Below, in pieces: positions 7,972 to 17,100 of a stretch of 35,366 bases of DNA. The notes beneath the pieces are model-generated. The model was not told where the DNA came from. It searched no databases and saw nothing but the letters and a program-made list of their open reading frames with translations. The DNA comes from Pseudomonadota bacterium (GTDB lineage: Bacteria > Myxococcota_A > Bradymonadia > Bradymonadales > GCA-2716585): assembly GCA_005804885.1 (NCBI GenBank), contig SYOX01000068.1:1-35366 (forward strand), written 5' to 3'. The position numbers and the translations under genes are program-made. Numbering within the stretch: position 1 is the stretch's first letter; each line of letters opens with the position of its first letter.

Positions 7972-10900
7972 CTACTTGAGCTTGTCGTACATGCGCTGGG
8001 CGGGGGCGTTGTTGGGGTCGATTTCGAGGACTTTCTTGTACTGTTCCCGGGCCTTGGCGGTGTTCGAGGTGCGCAGGTAGGCATTGCCGAGGTGGACGCG
8101 GTAGGTGGAGTTGCCGCCGCTGAGCTGGACGGCGCGCTCGAGGAAGGGGAGGGCGGCGCCGAAGTTGCCCTGGGCGCTGAAGCTCTGGCCGAGCTGGAAG
8201 TGGGCGCGGTGGTTGCCGGGATCCAGGGCCAGGACGCGGCGCCAGAGGGCGACGGCGTTGGCGCCGCTGGCCTTGCTGGCTTCGGCGGCGATGCGCTGGG
8301 CCTCCTCTCTGCGTTTGGCGCGCTCTTCCTGCGTGTTGTTGGGCTTCTCGGCGATCGGGTTGACGGGCGGAGCGTCGGGGACCTTGTTGGCGGCCTGATC
8401 GCCCACAGGGGGATCTGCGGGGGGATCGACGGGGGCCTCGACGGCGGCGGCGACGGCGTCGGACTCGCCGCCCTCGACCACGTCGGGAGCGACGGCGGCG
8501 ACGGCGTCGGCGACGGCGGCGTCGGCTTGATCCAGCGCGTCGGCTTCGGCGCCGGCGTCGGTCACCTCGCGAAGCTCCTCGATGCTGATGGCGTTGGCGC
8601 GGGCGTGTTCAGGCGCAAGGCGGATGAGGTACTGGGCCAGATCCTTGGCCTCGAGCTGCCGGCCTTCGGCATGGAAGGCCTCCATCTGGGTCTCAAGGGC
8701 CTTGATGGTGCGGGCCTCGGCGTCTTTGTACTCGGGGGTGTTGGCGGCGTTGGCGCGCGTCTTGAGCTCCCGCAGGCAGGTCAAGGCGTCGTCGTTGGAG
8801 GGGGGGACGAGCCGCCCCTCCGAGAGCGCGCTCTCAAAGCGCTTGAGCAGCTCGGTGCGGCGCGCGGCCTCCTCCTCCTCCTGCTTCTGAAGAGCGTCGG
8901 GCGCGATCGCCGAGGCATCGGGGGTGGTGGTGCTCTGACTCCAGACGTAGATGGCGCCGACGCCCAGCACGAGAAAGACGACGATCGCGATGGCGAAGAG
9001 GATGTTGTTTCGGCGCGCGAAGGGCTCTTCGGGGGCGACCTCCTCGATCTCAGCCATGTCCGTGGAGAACCACGCCTCGTCTTCCTCGCCGGGGCCCTTG
9101 GAGGACTTCGTCGTCTTCGTGGCGCTGGGCCTGGCTTGAGCGTTGCCCTTCCGGTTGCCCGGGCTGCTCGCGGCGGGATCGCCGGTGACGGCCTCAAACT
9201 CAAGGGAGTCCGAGGACTTGCGGCCGGCGCTGTCCTTGCCCTCGTCCACCTTGCGGGTGTCCGTTGGCCTGGCGGGGGAGTCGGGGGCGACGAGGGGCTC
9301 AGGCTGCCGGGCGCCCTTGAGCTCGGTGGCCTGCTTGCCGTCGAGCAGGACGGCGCCCTTTTGAGCGGGCTTGACGGGCTCGGCCTTCCGAGGCGGCTCG
9401 GGGGCCTTCCCTTTCTTGTTGCGCCTGTTGCGGCGACTCTTGCTCCCGGCCTGCCCGGCCGAGGAGAGGTCCGCGCCGTCGGAGGACAGGGCCTCCTCAT
9501 CGGATCCCGCCCCTGCGTCCATCGAGGGCTCGGGCTCTGGAGCAGGCTCCGCCGCAGGCTCGGGCTCGGGCGCAGGGTCTTGAGCAAGCTCAGTTTCCGG
9601 CTCGGGCGTGGCTTCGGGCTCTGGCTCAGCCGTGGACTTTGTTTCCTTCGTGGGCTCCGGTGCGGGCTCGGGCTCTGGAGCAAGCTCTGCCGCAGGCTCG
9701 GGCTCCGGTGCGGTCTCGGGTTCCGGTGTGGGCTCAGGCTCAGGCGTGGGCTGTGTTTCCAGCGTGGGCTCAGGCTCGGGTGTGGGCTCTGGAGCAAGCT
9801 CCGCCGCAGGCTCAGGCTGCGGCTCGGGCGCGGGCTCCGGAGCAAGCTCCGCCACAGGCTCGGGCTCCGGCGTGGCCTTTGTTTCCAGCGCGGGCTCAGG
9901 CTCGGGTGTGGGCTCCGGAGCAAGCTCGGGCTCGGGCGTGGGTTCGGGGCTGGTCGCCCTGGTTGAGGCGTCGACGGCCTTGGACAGGGCGATCAAGCTC
10001 GCGGCCGGGAGGAGCTGGGTGGCTCTGAAGTCGGGCTTGAGCGAGGTCGTCTCGGGCTTGGGCTTGGGCGCGGGCTCGGGGGCCAGGACGGGTTCGGGGT
10101 CTGGCGCGGGTGCAGCGGCCGGCTCGCTCTCCGAGATATCGAGCACGACGACGCGCGCGGGCGGCGTGCCGACGAAGCCTTCGTCTTCGAGGGCCTTGAT
10201 GAGGGACAGGGCGTTCTCGAAGCGCTCCTCGGGCTTCTTGGCCAGGGCGCGGACGATGATGTCCTCGGCGCCTTTGGACATCTTCAGGCCGGGGCGAGCG
10301 ATGCGCGGGAGCAGGGGTTTTTCGTAGATCTGGCGTTTGAGCGTGGTGGTCAGGCTCCCCGAGGTGAAGGGGGGCTTTCCGGTCAGCAGCTCATAGAGGA
10401 GGATGCCGAGGGCGTAGATGTCGCTGCGTTCGTCAACGGGCCGGCCCTGGGCCTGCTCGGGGGAGAAGTACTCGGGGTGGCCGAGGAAGGACTTGGGGTT
10501 CTTCTGGTGTGCGCTGATGGGGTCCTTGGTCGTGACCAGGTGCGCCTGGGCCCAGCGGGTGATCTTGAGGGGGATGTGAAGGACGCGATCGGGGTCGGCG
10601 CGGAGCTCCTGGTGGTTCAGGCCGGAGACGAGGATGGCGTCGGGGTGGAGGTTGCGGTGGAAGACCCGTTTTTCGTGGAGGGCCACGAGGCCGCGCGCGA
10701 TGCGCCCGGTCAGCAGGAAGGCGCTGCGTGCCGGGAGAGGCCCGCCTTCGCGGACGATGGCGCCGAGGGTCTGCGCGTCCTTGAGGTGTTCCCAGGCCAC
10801 CCAGCGCGGATCGCCGTCGAAGTCAAAGCCGAGGCAGCGGGCGACGTCGGGGTGCCTCAGGGGCTCACCGGCCTCCAGGTCCGCCTCGAAGTTGCCGGTC

Positions 10901-11151
10901 TGGGCGCGGTGGCCGCCGACGTCGGCCTGGACGATCTGGAGTGAGGCGAGGGTGTCGCCCTCGCGCGTCAGGTAGAGCTCGCCGTAGGAGGTGTCGGTCA
11001 ACAGGGCTTCGAGCGCGAAGCGCTTGGCGATCGTCTGGCCCGTGTGGGCTCCGGCGGCGTCCTCGCTGTACTCCACGAGTTTGTCGCCGTCGATGGGGCA
11101 GAAGCGCTCGTTGCCTTCGAATCGGGATTTACACTGAGGGCAGATCTTCAC
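7972..11151 (-). CDS. Membrane-anchored pseudokinase with zinc ribbon, Pro/Glu repeat and TPR
   Basis: The 1059 residues comprise an N-terminal zinc ribbon (CPQC at 4-7, FCPIDG at 17-22), a Ser/Thr-kinase-like domain (about 41-330), a long Pro/Glu/Ala repeat (about 400-545), a Lys/Arg-rich stretch, one membrane helix (about 712-736, [20 protein letters not shown]) and C-terminal TPRs (about 960-1059, e.g. [20 protein letters not shown]). The kinase fold is recognisable from [10 protein letters not shown] and [20 protein letters not shown], but catalytic residues are missing. The beta-3 lysine is Q72, the HRDLKP motif reads HRNLHP (165-170), DFG is RWA (199-201), and the glycine loop lacks its pattern. 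It therefore should not phosphorylate in the usual way. The zinc ribbon plus kinase layout is common in myxobacterial kinases. The kinase part should face the cytoplasm and the TPRs the periplasm. It likely signals by binding; an active kinase elsewhere may be its partner. Confidence 0.9.
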   Translation of the reverse strand: MKICPQCKSRFEGNERFCPIDGDKLVEYSEDAAGAHTGQTIAKRFALEALLTDTSYGELYLTREGDTLASLQIVQADVGGHRAQTGNFEADLEAGEPLRHPDVARCLGFDFDGDPRWVAWEHLKDAQTLGAIVREGGPLPARSAFLLTGRIARGLVALHEKRVFHRNLHPDAILVSGLNHQELRADPDRVLHIPLKITRWAQAHLVTTKDPISAHQKNPKSFLGHPEYFSPEQAQGRPVDERSDIYALGILLYELLTGKPPFTSGSLTTTLKRQIYEKPLLPRIARPGLKMSKGAEDIIVRALAKKPEERFENALSLIKALEDEGFVGTPPARVVVLDISESEPAAAPAPDPEPVLAPEPAPKPKPETTSLKPDFRATQLLPAASLIALSKAVDASTRATSPEPTPEPELAPEPTPEPEPALETKATPEPEPVAELAPEPAPEPQPEPAAELAPEPTPEPEPTLETQPTPEPEPTPEPETAPEPEPAAELAPEPEPAPEPTKETKSTAEPEPEATPEPETELAQDPAPEPEPAAEPAPEPEPSMDAGAGSDEEALSSDGADLSSAGQAGSKSRRNRRNKKGKAPEPPRKAEPVKPAQKGAVLLDGKQATELKGARQPEPLVAPDSPARPTDTRKVDEGKDSAGRKSSDSLEFEAVTGDPAASSPGNRKGNAQARPSATKTTKSSKGPGEEDEAWFSTDMAEIEEVAPEEPFARRNNILFAIAIVVFLVLGVGAIYVWSQSTTTPDASAIAPDALQKQEEEEAARRTELLKRFESALSEGRLVPPSNDDALTCLRELKTRANAANTPEYKDAEARTIKALETQMEAFHAEGRQLEAKDLAQYLIRLAPEHARANAISIEELREVTDAGAEADALDQADAAVADAVAAVAPDVVEGGESDAVAAAVEAPVDPPADPPVGDQAANKVPDAPPVNPIAEKPNNTQEERAKRREEAQRIAAEASKASGANAVALWRRVLALDPGNHRAHFQLGQSFSAQGNFGAALPFLERAVQLSGGNSTYRVHLGNAYLRTSNTAKAREQYKKVLEIDPNNAPAQRMYDKLK
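9520..9965 (-). repeat. Pro/Glu-coding repeat inside the pseudokinase gene
   Basis: About 440 bases coding PEPEP, APEP and AELAPEP units. A longer unit of the form [11 protein letters not shown](A/T)LET-xxTPEPEP recurs three times. Its DNA marker GTTTCC lies at 9641, 9755 and 9881, giving spacings of 114 and 126 bases (38 and 42 residues). Both spacings are multiples of three, so length can change without frame loss. It is probably a stiff spacer between kinase-like domain and membrane. Confidence 0.8.
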
Positions 11152-11541
11152 GATCCCTGCTCCAGGTTGGCGAGTGTATCAAGTCAAAGGTGTGGCGTTC
11201 GTGAGGACTGGGGGGCTCGGAGTCGCGGTAAGGCGGCTCAGATGTCGTGAGTAGATGGCCAGTATCCACACCTTGAGCGATGGAGAGAGGCGTGACCTGC
11301 AAGCGTCCAGGTCGGCGCTCCGGAGGGGCAAAGCCTCTCCTTGCCCACGCCGACTGGGACGGGGATATGGTAGCACAGCGCTCCGTCGAATGGCAACGCG
11401 CGAGGCGGCCAAGAAGGGGTTGAGGTTCAAGGTCGCGGGCGGCGGGGGGATCGTCTTCCTATTGATAAGGGGCGGTGGGGCTTGAAAGGGCGAAGGACTT
11501 TCTCTACTAAGGGTGCCGCTCTCCACATCGAAGGTGGGGCG
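11152..11541. other. Divergent intergenic region between the pseudokinase and YhbY genes
   Basis: About 390 bases without a convincing gene. It includes a hairpin GGAGGGGC-AAA-GCCTCTCC near 11322-11340 (one G-U pair). A weak promoter-like pair follows at 11341-11371: TTGCCC, a 19-base spacer and TATGGT. The frame of the YhbY gene is open back to a TTG at 11482, but the extra residues do not match the family. The bases before 11482 are otherwise unremarkable. Confidence 0.5.
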
Positions 11542-11949
11542 GTGTCATGCGATCGGGGAGAGGTGGTCGAGCTTCTGGAGGTTGAGGTGGAGACAGTCGA
11601 GAATGAAGAGGAGGGGCAGGGCAGCGTGGTCATCAGCTGCTCTCCGGCGCTCAGCGGCGCTCAGCGGCGCTACCTGCGCAGCCTGGCCCACCACCTCAAG
11701 CCGGTGGTGTTGATCGGTGACAAGGGCATCCACGAGGGGGTGATCAAGCAGATCGATCAGGCGCTGCTTGATCACGAGCTGATCAAGGTGCGGGCCAGGG
11801 GCGCGGATCAGGAGGATCGCATCGAGGCGGCCCGCCGGCTTCATGGGGAGACGGGCGCGCAGGTGGCGCAGATCACGGGTCGCATCCTGGTGTTGTACCG
11901 GGCGCACCCGGAGGCGCCGCAGATCGTGCTGCCGAAGGCGAGGCGATGA
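11542..11949 (+). CDS. yhbY: YhbY/CRS1-type RNA-binding protein
   Basis: With the GTG start at 11542 the product has 135 residues. The CRM domain covers about 37-130. It begins LSGAQRRYLRSLAHHLKPVV, has the GxxG loop as GDKG (59-62), and continues with LLDHELIKVRARG. E. coli YhbY is about 97 residues and associates with pre-50S ribosomal particles; this one adds a 30-residue acidic N-terminus. Start choice is uncertain. GTG 11542 has AAGG seven bases upstream, whereas TTG 11482 and GTG 11563 have poorer context. The stop overlaps the next gene's start (ATGA at 11946-11949), so translation of the two is probably coupled. A role in ribosome assembly is inferred from the family. Confidence 0.88.
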   Translation: MSCDRGEVVELLEVEVETVENEEEGQGSVVISCSPALSGAQRRYLRSLAHHLKPVVLIGDKGIHEGVIKQIDQALLDHELIKVRARGADQEDRIEAARRLHGETGAQVAQITGRILVLYRAHPEAPQIVLPKARR

Positions 11950-12569
11950 TCATCGAGGTCAACGGCGAGCACCCGCAGCCGCGCCGGATCCAGGAGGCGC
12001 TGCGGAGCCTGGGCCGGGGAGGCGGGTTGATCGCGTACCCGACGGACACGGTCTACGCGGTGGGTTGTCGGCTGGACGACCGCGAGGCGGTCGAGGCCAT
12101 CGATCGGCTCAAGACCGAGCGAGGCGGGTCGCAGGGGCCCTTGAGCGTGATCGTGCCGGATCTGTCGGCGATCGCCTCGCTGGCGGTGGTCGAGGACGTG
12201 GCCTACCGGATCTTGCGGCGTGCGCTGCCGGGGCCCTTCACCTTCGTGCTCAAGGCCACGCGTCAGGTGCCGAAGTTCATGCTCAGGCGTCAGAAGACGA
12301 TCGGGATCCGGATGCCGGACGCGCCGGTGGCCCAGGCGCTCTGCGAGGCGCTCGGCGGCGTGTTGATCACGACCAGCGCGAAGAGCCGCGATGGCGAGCT
12401 GCTCGACGATCCGAGGGAGATCGAGGCGGAGTATCGGGGATCGGTCCGGGTGGTGCTTGACGCCGGGCCGATCCTGTCGAGCCCTTCGACGGTGATCGAT
12501 CTGACCTCGGAACCGCACGAGGTGCTGCGCCGGGGCAAGGGTGATCCAAGCGCGCTCGGGCTCAGTTGA
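11946..12569 (+). CDS. Sua5/YciO/YrdC family protein
   Basis: These 207 residues carry the YrdC fold. Visible motifs are YPTDTVYAVGC (31-41), the nucleotide-binding KxxR as KTER with PL downstream (56-66), GPFTFVL (96-102) and IGIRMPD (119-125). The TsaC/Sua5 branch makes threonylcarbamoyl-AMP for the t6A modification of tRNA. The YciO branch is close but its role is less clear. The Asn of the usual TSAN signature is replaced: the sequence reads TTSAK (142-146). That and the length favour a YciO-like protein over a true TsaC. It lacks the C-terminal Sua5 domain. It begins by a 4-base overlap with yhbY, so a link to RNA or ribosome function fits both genes. Confidence 0.88.
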   Translation: MIIEVNGEHPQPRRIQEALRSLGRGGGLIAYPTDTVYAVGCRLDDREAVEAIDRLKTERGGSQGPLSVIVPDLSAIASLAVVEDVAYRILRRALPGPFTFVLKATRQVPKFMLRRQKTIGIRMPDAPVAQALCEALGGVLITTSAKSRDGELLDDPREIEAEYRGSVRVVLDAGPILSSPSTVIDLTSEPHEVLRRGKGDPSALGLS

Positions 12570-12594
12570 CACCGAAGCGCCCAGCCGATAGTTT
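12566..12594 (+). promoter_or_regulatory. Candidate promoter upstream of the outer-membrane protein gene
   Basis: A perfect TTGACA (12566-12571) overlaps the stop codon of the preceding gene. It is followed by a 17-base spacer and TAGTTT (12589-12594), a partial -10 box. A transcript from here would have a leader of about 210 bases before the ATG at 12812. The leader includes an unusually AT-rich stretch (GATTTTTAAAAGGGG near 12740). No other feature was seen in the gap. Confidence 0.4.
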
Positions 12595-12811
12595 GCCTCG
12601 ACTCGCCGCCCATCGAGAGCGTTAGAAAGGTAACATGGCATCATGGAATAGTTCTTGCTCTCTCCGGAGCGCGCTCAAGGCCCCGTGAAGATCCGCTCCC
12701 GCTGGGGGTTGAAGGTGTCGGCGCGGTGTCTTGGGGTGAAGATTTTTAAAAGGGGATGAGGGACTCGGTCGATCGTCGAGGCGATTCGAAGAGATATCAG
12801 GGAGAAGAGCG

Positions 12812-13927
12812 ATGAGCAGGTTGACGGTGTTGGGGATCGTGTTGTGTGCGTTGATGGCCGGCGGTCCGGCTTTCGCGCAGCAAGCGCCGGCGGCCGTGGA
12901 GGTCGTCGGGGTGTCGGGGGCGGGCGGAGCGCCTCTGGTGCAGGTGCAGGGTGATCAGGTCGCCGAGGGCGAGGAAGAGGGCGAGGGCGACGCGGAGGCC
13001 GTGGTCGAGGAGGAGGAGGAGGCTCCCTTCCCGGTCAGCGGCTCGGTGTCGGTCGGCGGCAGCTTCGGGGCGGCCTCGGTGCTGTCCAACTCGGAGTTCA
13101 CGCAGACGGACTTCTTCTCGAGCCGGGTGGGCCTGGGGCTCAACTACACGGTGACGGAGGACATCTCGCTGTCGGCGGGGATCGGTTATTCGAAGTTCTT
13201 GACGGAGGACGGCTCGGTCTTCCAGCGCGAGGGTCGGCTCTCGGACACGGATCTGGGGGTGGGGCTGCCGGGCTGGACGGACGAGGAGTACACGGGGATC
13301 TCGATCGCCCCTGGTCTTGGTTTCTCGTTCCCGACCAGCGATTTGAGCATCGCCGAGGGCAAGATCATGGCCGTGAGCGCGGACTTGAGCTTCAGCCGCT
13401 CGTTCGGCGGGTTGAGCCTGTCGTACTCCTTCGGGGCTTCGAAGAACTGGCACAAGTTCACCTCGGTGGTGCTGGACGCCGACGAGCTGGACGTGATCGC
13501 GCGGGCTGGCGGGGTCGAGAACGTCGGCTCGGGGCTGGTGGCGATCGACGGGGTGCTGCCGAGCTTCGGCTTCTCGCACTCCTTCGGCGCGAACTTCGGC
13601 TTCCTGGATGACTTCAGCGCGGGGCTGTCGCTGAGCTACTTCGACGACTTCTCCTACGACAACGGGACGATCTTGAAGGACGACGAGTTCACCCCGACGA
13701 TCCTTGAGGAGCAGGGCCTGGACATCACGCGGCGCTCGCAGGGTGTCTCGGGCGGGCTGCGGCTGGGCTACAAGATCAACGACTGGTTGAGCGCGTCGGC
13801 CTCTTCGTCGACGAGCGGCTCGATCTTCGCCAGCGACGGCAAGTCGATCCGCTTCCCCTTCTGGGATTTCGAGAACGGGATCTCGTCCAGGACCCGCTTG
13901 TCGCTGGGCCTCTCGGCGAGGTACTGA
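12812..13927 (+). CDS. Outer-membrane beta-barrel protein, unknown function
   Basis: The 371 residues start with a Sec signal peptide (cut after AFA, about residue 22). A very acidic linker follows at 50-72 (EGEEEGEGDAEAVVEEEEEA). The rest shows alternating hydrophobic and aromatic beta-strands (VGLGLNYTVTEDISLSAGIG, LSLSYSFGASKNW, AGLSLSYFDDFSYDN). It ends in LSLGLSARY, whose terminal aromatic residue is the classic signal for outer-membrane insertion by the BAM complex. Strand count by eye is about 12 to 14. AGGGAGAAG precedes the ATG by a good distance. The acidic linker could bind cations. It lies upstream of the metalloprotease lipoprotein gene on the same strand with a 190-base gap, so the two may share a job at the cell surface; this is inference. 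Confidence 0.85.
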   Translation: MSRLTVLGIVLCALMAGGPAFAQQAPAAVEVVGVSGAGGAPLVQVQGDQVAEGEEEGEGDAEAVVEEEEEAPFPVSGSVSVGGSFGAASVLSNSEFTQTDFFSSRVGLGLNYTVTEDISLSAGIGYSKFLTEDGSVFQREGRLSDTDLGVGLPGWTDEEYTGISIAPGLGFSFPTSDLSIAEGKIMAVSADLSFSRSFGGLSLSYSFGASKNWHKFTSVVLDADELDVIARAGGVENVGSGLVAIDGVLPSFGFSHSFGANFGFLDDFSAGLSLSYFDDFSYDNGTILKDDEFTPTILEEQGLDITRRSQGVSGGLRLGYKINDWLSASASSSTSGSIFASDGKSIRFPFWDFENGISSRTRLSLGLSARY

Positions 13928-13987
13928 GCGCGGGGTCAGGTGCGGGCTGGCGCCGAGCGGCTTGATTCGCTAGGATGGCGTTGGCTC

Positions 13988-14007
13988 CGCGCTTTGAGTG
14001 AAGCGCG
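13988..14007. promoter_or_regulatory. Small hairpin between the beta-barrel and metalloprotease genes
   Basis: CGCGCTT (13988-13994) pairs perfectly with AAGCGCG (14001-14007) around the loop TGAGTG. There is no T-run, so an intrinsic terminator is unlikely. It may be an operator or part of a leader structure. It lies 110 bases upstream of the metalloprotease start. Confidence 0.35.
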
Positions 14008-14117
14008 ATCGTCAAGAATGAGGGAGAGGGCGCTGGCAGGGCGAGATGTCGCCGCCGGTGTTTGAGAAGATACGAGAGAGAGAAAACTGTTTCACAGAGC
14101 TTCATCAGGAGGAAGGC

Positions 14118-17100
14118 GTGAAAATCCTTAAGCAAACACTGACAGCGTCCATGCTGGCAGGATCGATTCTCGCGTTGTCGGGTTGCGCGCAGCAGGTCGG
14201 CGACATTGATCGGACGAGCCCCAACAAGGTGAGCAAGTCCATCTTCGACGACGGCGGCGAGTGGTACGTGCGCTCGACGGTCGTGGAGGTGCCCGGTACC
14301 GCCGTTTCGAGCTTCGCGGGGCTCCAGGGCGAGATGAACCGGGTCCGGTGGGAGATCACCGAGGATCACCTGATCGCCTTCAGGACGAACGAAGACGTCC
14401 TGGGCATCGACACGAACCTCTACAACCCGGAGACGGACGGGCCCTTCCAGGGTGCGCCGGTGGCGGCCTTCCCGATCCAGAGCCACTTCGACGTGCAGCG
14501 GGCCTACAACTCGGCCACGGGCGAGCAGACGAACGTCATCACGGAGAACGGCTCGGATCGCAACTGGTATGAGCGCGAGTTCATGCGGGTGTCGTGGGAT
14601 CGCAATTCGGCCCCCATCGATCAGAACTTCGATCCGGCCGTCGAGATGCAGCGCTTCGCGGGTCTGCAGATCGCGCCCCAGGACGCGGGCCTGACGCCCG
14701 ACAAGATCACCTGGCGCATCGAGCAGAACGACAAGGGCGAGGTGAATTACATCGACGTCCTGAACACCTACGTCTTCGAGCCCTCGTGGATCGACTGCGT
14801 GCTGACCTTCGGCTTCCCGCTCTACGGCGGCGACTGCGGCGCCGAGGTTGTCAAGGTGCGCACGAGCTTCCTGAAGATCGACCCGAGCCAGGACGGCCAG
14901 CACGAGCCCCGCGTCTACGACGACCTGGAGCTGGACAAGTTCGGCTTCTTCCGCACCGAGCGCTGCATCTACGACCGGACCTACGGCTGCCGCGACTCGA
15001 CGACGATCAAGCTGGCCAACATCTGGCGGATCTGGAAGGACGCGCGCAACGCCGACGGCTCCTTCAAGCCTTACGAGCAGCGCACCCCTCGCCCCTTCGC
15101 CTACTACGTGTCGGCGAACTTCCCGGCGGATCTCGCCGAGGCGAACCAGCAGATCGCCGACCAGTGGAACAATGCCTACGTCGACACGGTCAAGCACTAC
15201 CACCCGAACTTCACGGGTCGCATCTTCTACCTCTGCTCCAACCCTGGCCTGCCGACCGATCCGGGCTACGCCGAGGGCGTCTGTGAGCGCCCCGGTGAGG
15301 TCAAGGAGCTCGGCGACCTGCGCTACAGCTTCCTGTCCTGGATTGATCAGGAGCAGCAGCAGGGCCCGCTGGGCTACGGCCCCTCCTCGGCGGATCCTCT
15401 GACGGGTGAGATCGTCAACGGCAACGCGAACATCTACGGCGCCGCCATCGACCGCTACGCGCAATACATCCTCGACATCCTGATGCTGACCACCGGCGAT
15501 CTGGACCCGAACGAGTTCGCCTACGGCCTCAACGTCAAGGAGTATGTCGAGGAGCTCAAGTCCGAGGGCATCTTCCTGGGCTACAACAAGACGAGCAAGA
15601 CCCGCGAGGCGTCCATCCAGAACGTCAAGGAGCGGATCCTGAACAAGGACGGCAAGATCTTCGAGCTGGTCGACAGCATCAAGGGCCTGCCGATGGAGCG
15701 CCGCATCGACCTGATCCGCCCCGAGGCCAACAGGCAGACCGCGGTGTGGCCGAAGCTGCGCGGCACCGAGCTTGAGCGCCTGATGGTCAACGACGACATC
15801 AAGGTCGGCTTCGGCCGCGGTCTCGTGAACCCGGGCGACTCGGTCGATCTGGCCGACGAGGAGATGGCCGACCTGTTGAGCCCGGCCAAGATCGGGACGA
15901 TGAAGCGCGTCCAGGGCGAGTACGACCGCCGCCTGAACAAGTTCTCCAGCCGCAACATGATGATGGTCGAGTTCTTCGACGGCGCCTACCTCGGCCTCGC
16001 GCTGGAGATGAAGGCGGAGATGGAGGGCTTCCCGGGCGACAAGTTCGAGAAGCTGGCCCACGCCCGCAAGATCATCCGCGAGCGCCTCTACAAGGGCGTC
16101 ATGGAGCACGAGGTCGGCCACACGCTGGGTCTGCGCCACAACTTCGAGGGCTCCTTCGACTCGATCAACTTCGATCCGAAGTACTGGGAGATGCGCTTCA
16201 TCGACTACGACCTGGACGGCCAGGTCGATCCGATCAACGCCGCCGTCGAGCAGAACCCCACCGCCTTTGCCAACACGAAGGCCACCGAGGAGGGTCTGAC
16301 CGGCGCCGCTCGCGACGCTCGGATCGCCGAGCTGGTCGGCAACATCCAGGCTGCGCAGCGCCGCCAGCTTGAGAACAAGCTGTCGGAGTTCCAGCTCTCC
16401 TCCATCATGGACTACGGCGCCAAGCTCAACAGCGACTTCCACGGCATCGGCCTCTACGACCACGCCGCGATCAAGTACGGCTACGGCGAGCTGATCGAGG
16501 TCTTCGACGTGGCCCCCACGAAGGTCGCGGTGGACTACGGCAACGACGCCTACGACTCGATGCAGCCGACGGACGACCCGATCGTGACCTTCGACGACAT
16601 CGACAACGTCACCGGCGCCCTGGCGCCCGATGATCGCACCGAGTACGTCGACGGCGACTTCGACGAGCACCTCGACAACGACCTGGACTTCTACCACTAC
16701 GGCGTGCTGCCCATCCTCTTCAGCGGCATGAGCGGCGACATGAGCAACATGTACAAGCGCTCGACCATGACCGTGCGCGAGGCCCAGCAGTCGGGCAAGG
16801 TCCAGGTCCCCTACCGCTTCTGCTCGGATGAGTACCGCGGCGGGACGCCGACCTGCGACGTGTGGGACGCCGGGGCCTCCTTCGAAGAGGTCATGGACAC
16901 CCACATCCAGGGCTACAACCAGTACTACATCTTCAACAACTTCCGCCGCGACCGCGCCGCCTGGGGCCTCTACCTGTGGCCCATCTTCCAGCGCTTCGTC
17001 GGCCGCTACTTCGGCCCCATGGCCAACATCTACCAGCACTGGGTGCTGCGCCTCTTCTTCAACGACTCCGAGTGGTACCTGTCGGAGTGGGGCGGTCAGC

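Noticed and set aside
9520..9965. The short-unit tandem repeat as a possible CRISPR-like or non-coding array
   Set aside because: Units are irregular, all spacings are multiples of three and the frame stays open, so it is a protein-coding repeat.
8092..9966. Open frames on the plus strand over the pseudokinase gene, including Gly/Ser-rich ones
   Set aside because: They mirror the Pro/Glu repeat and Ala-rich coding of the minus strand. No start signal or family likeness.
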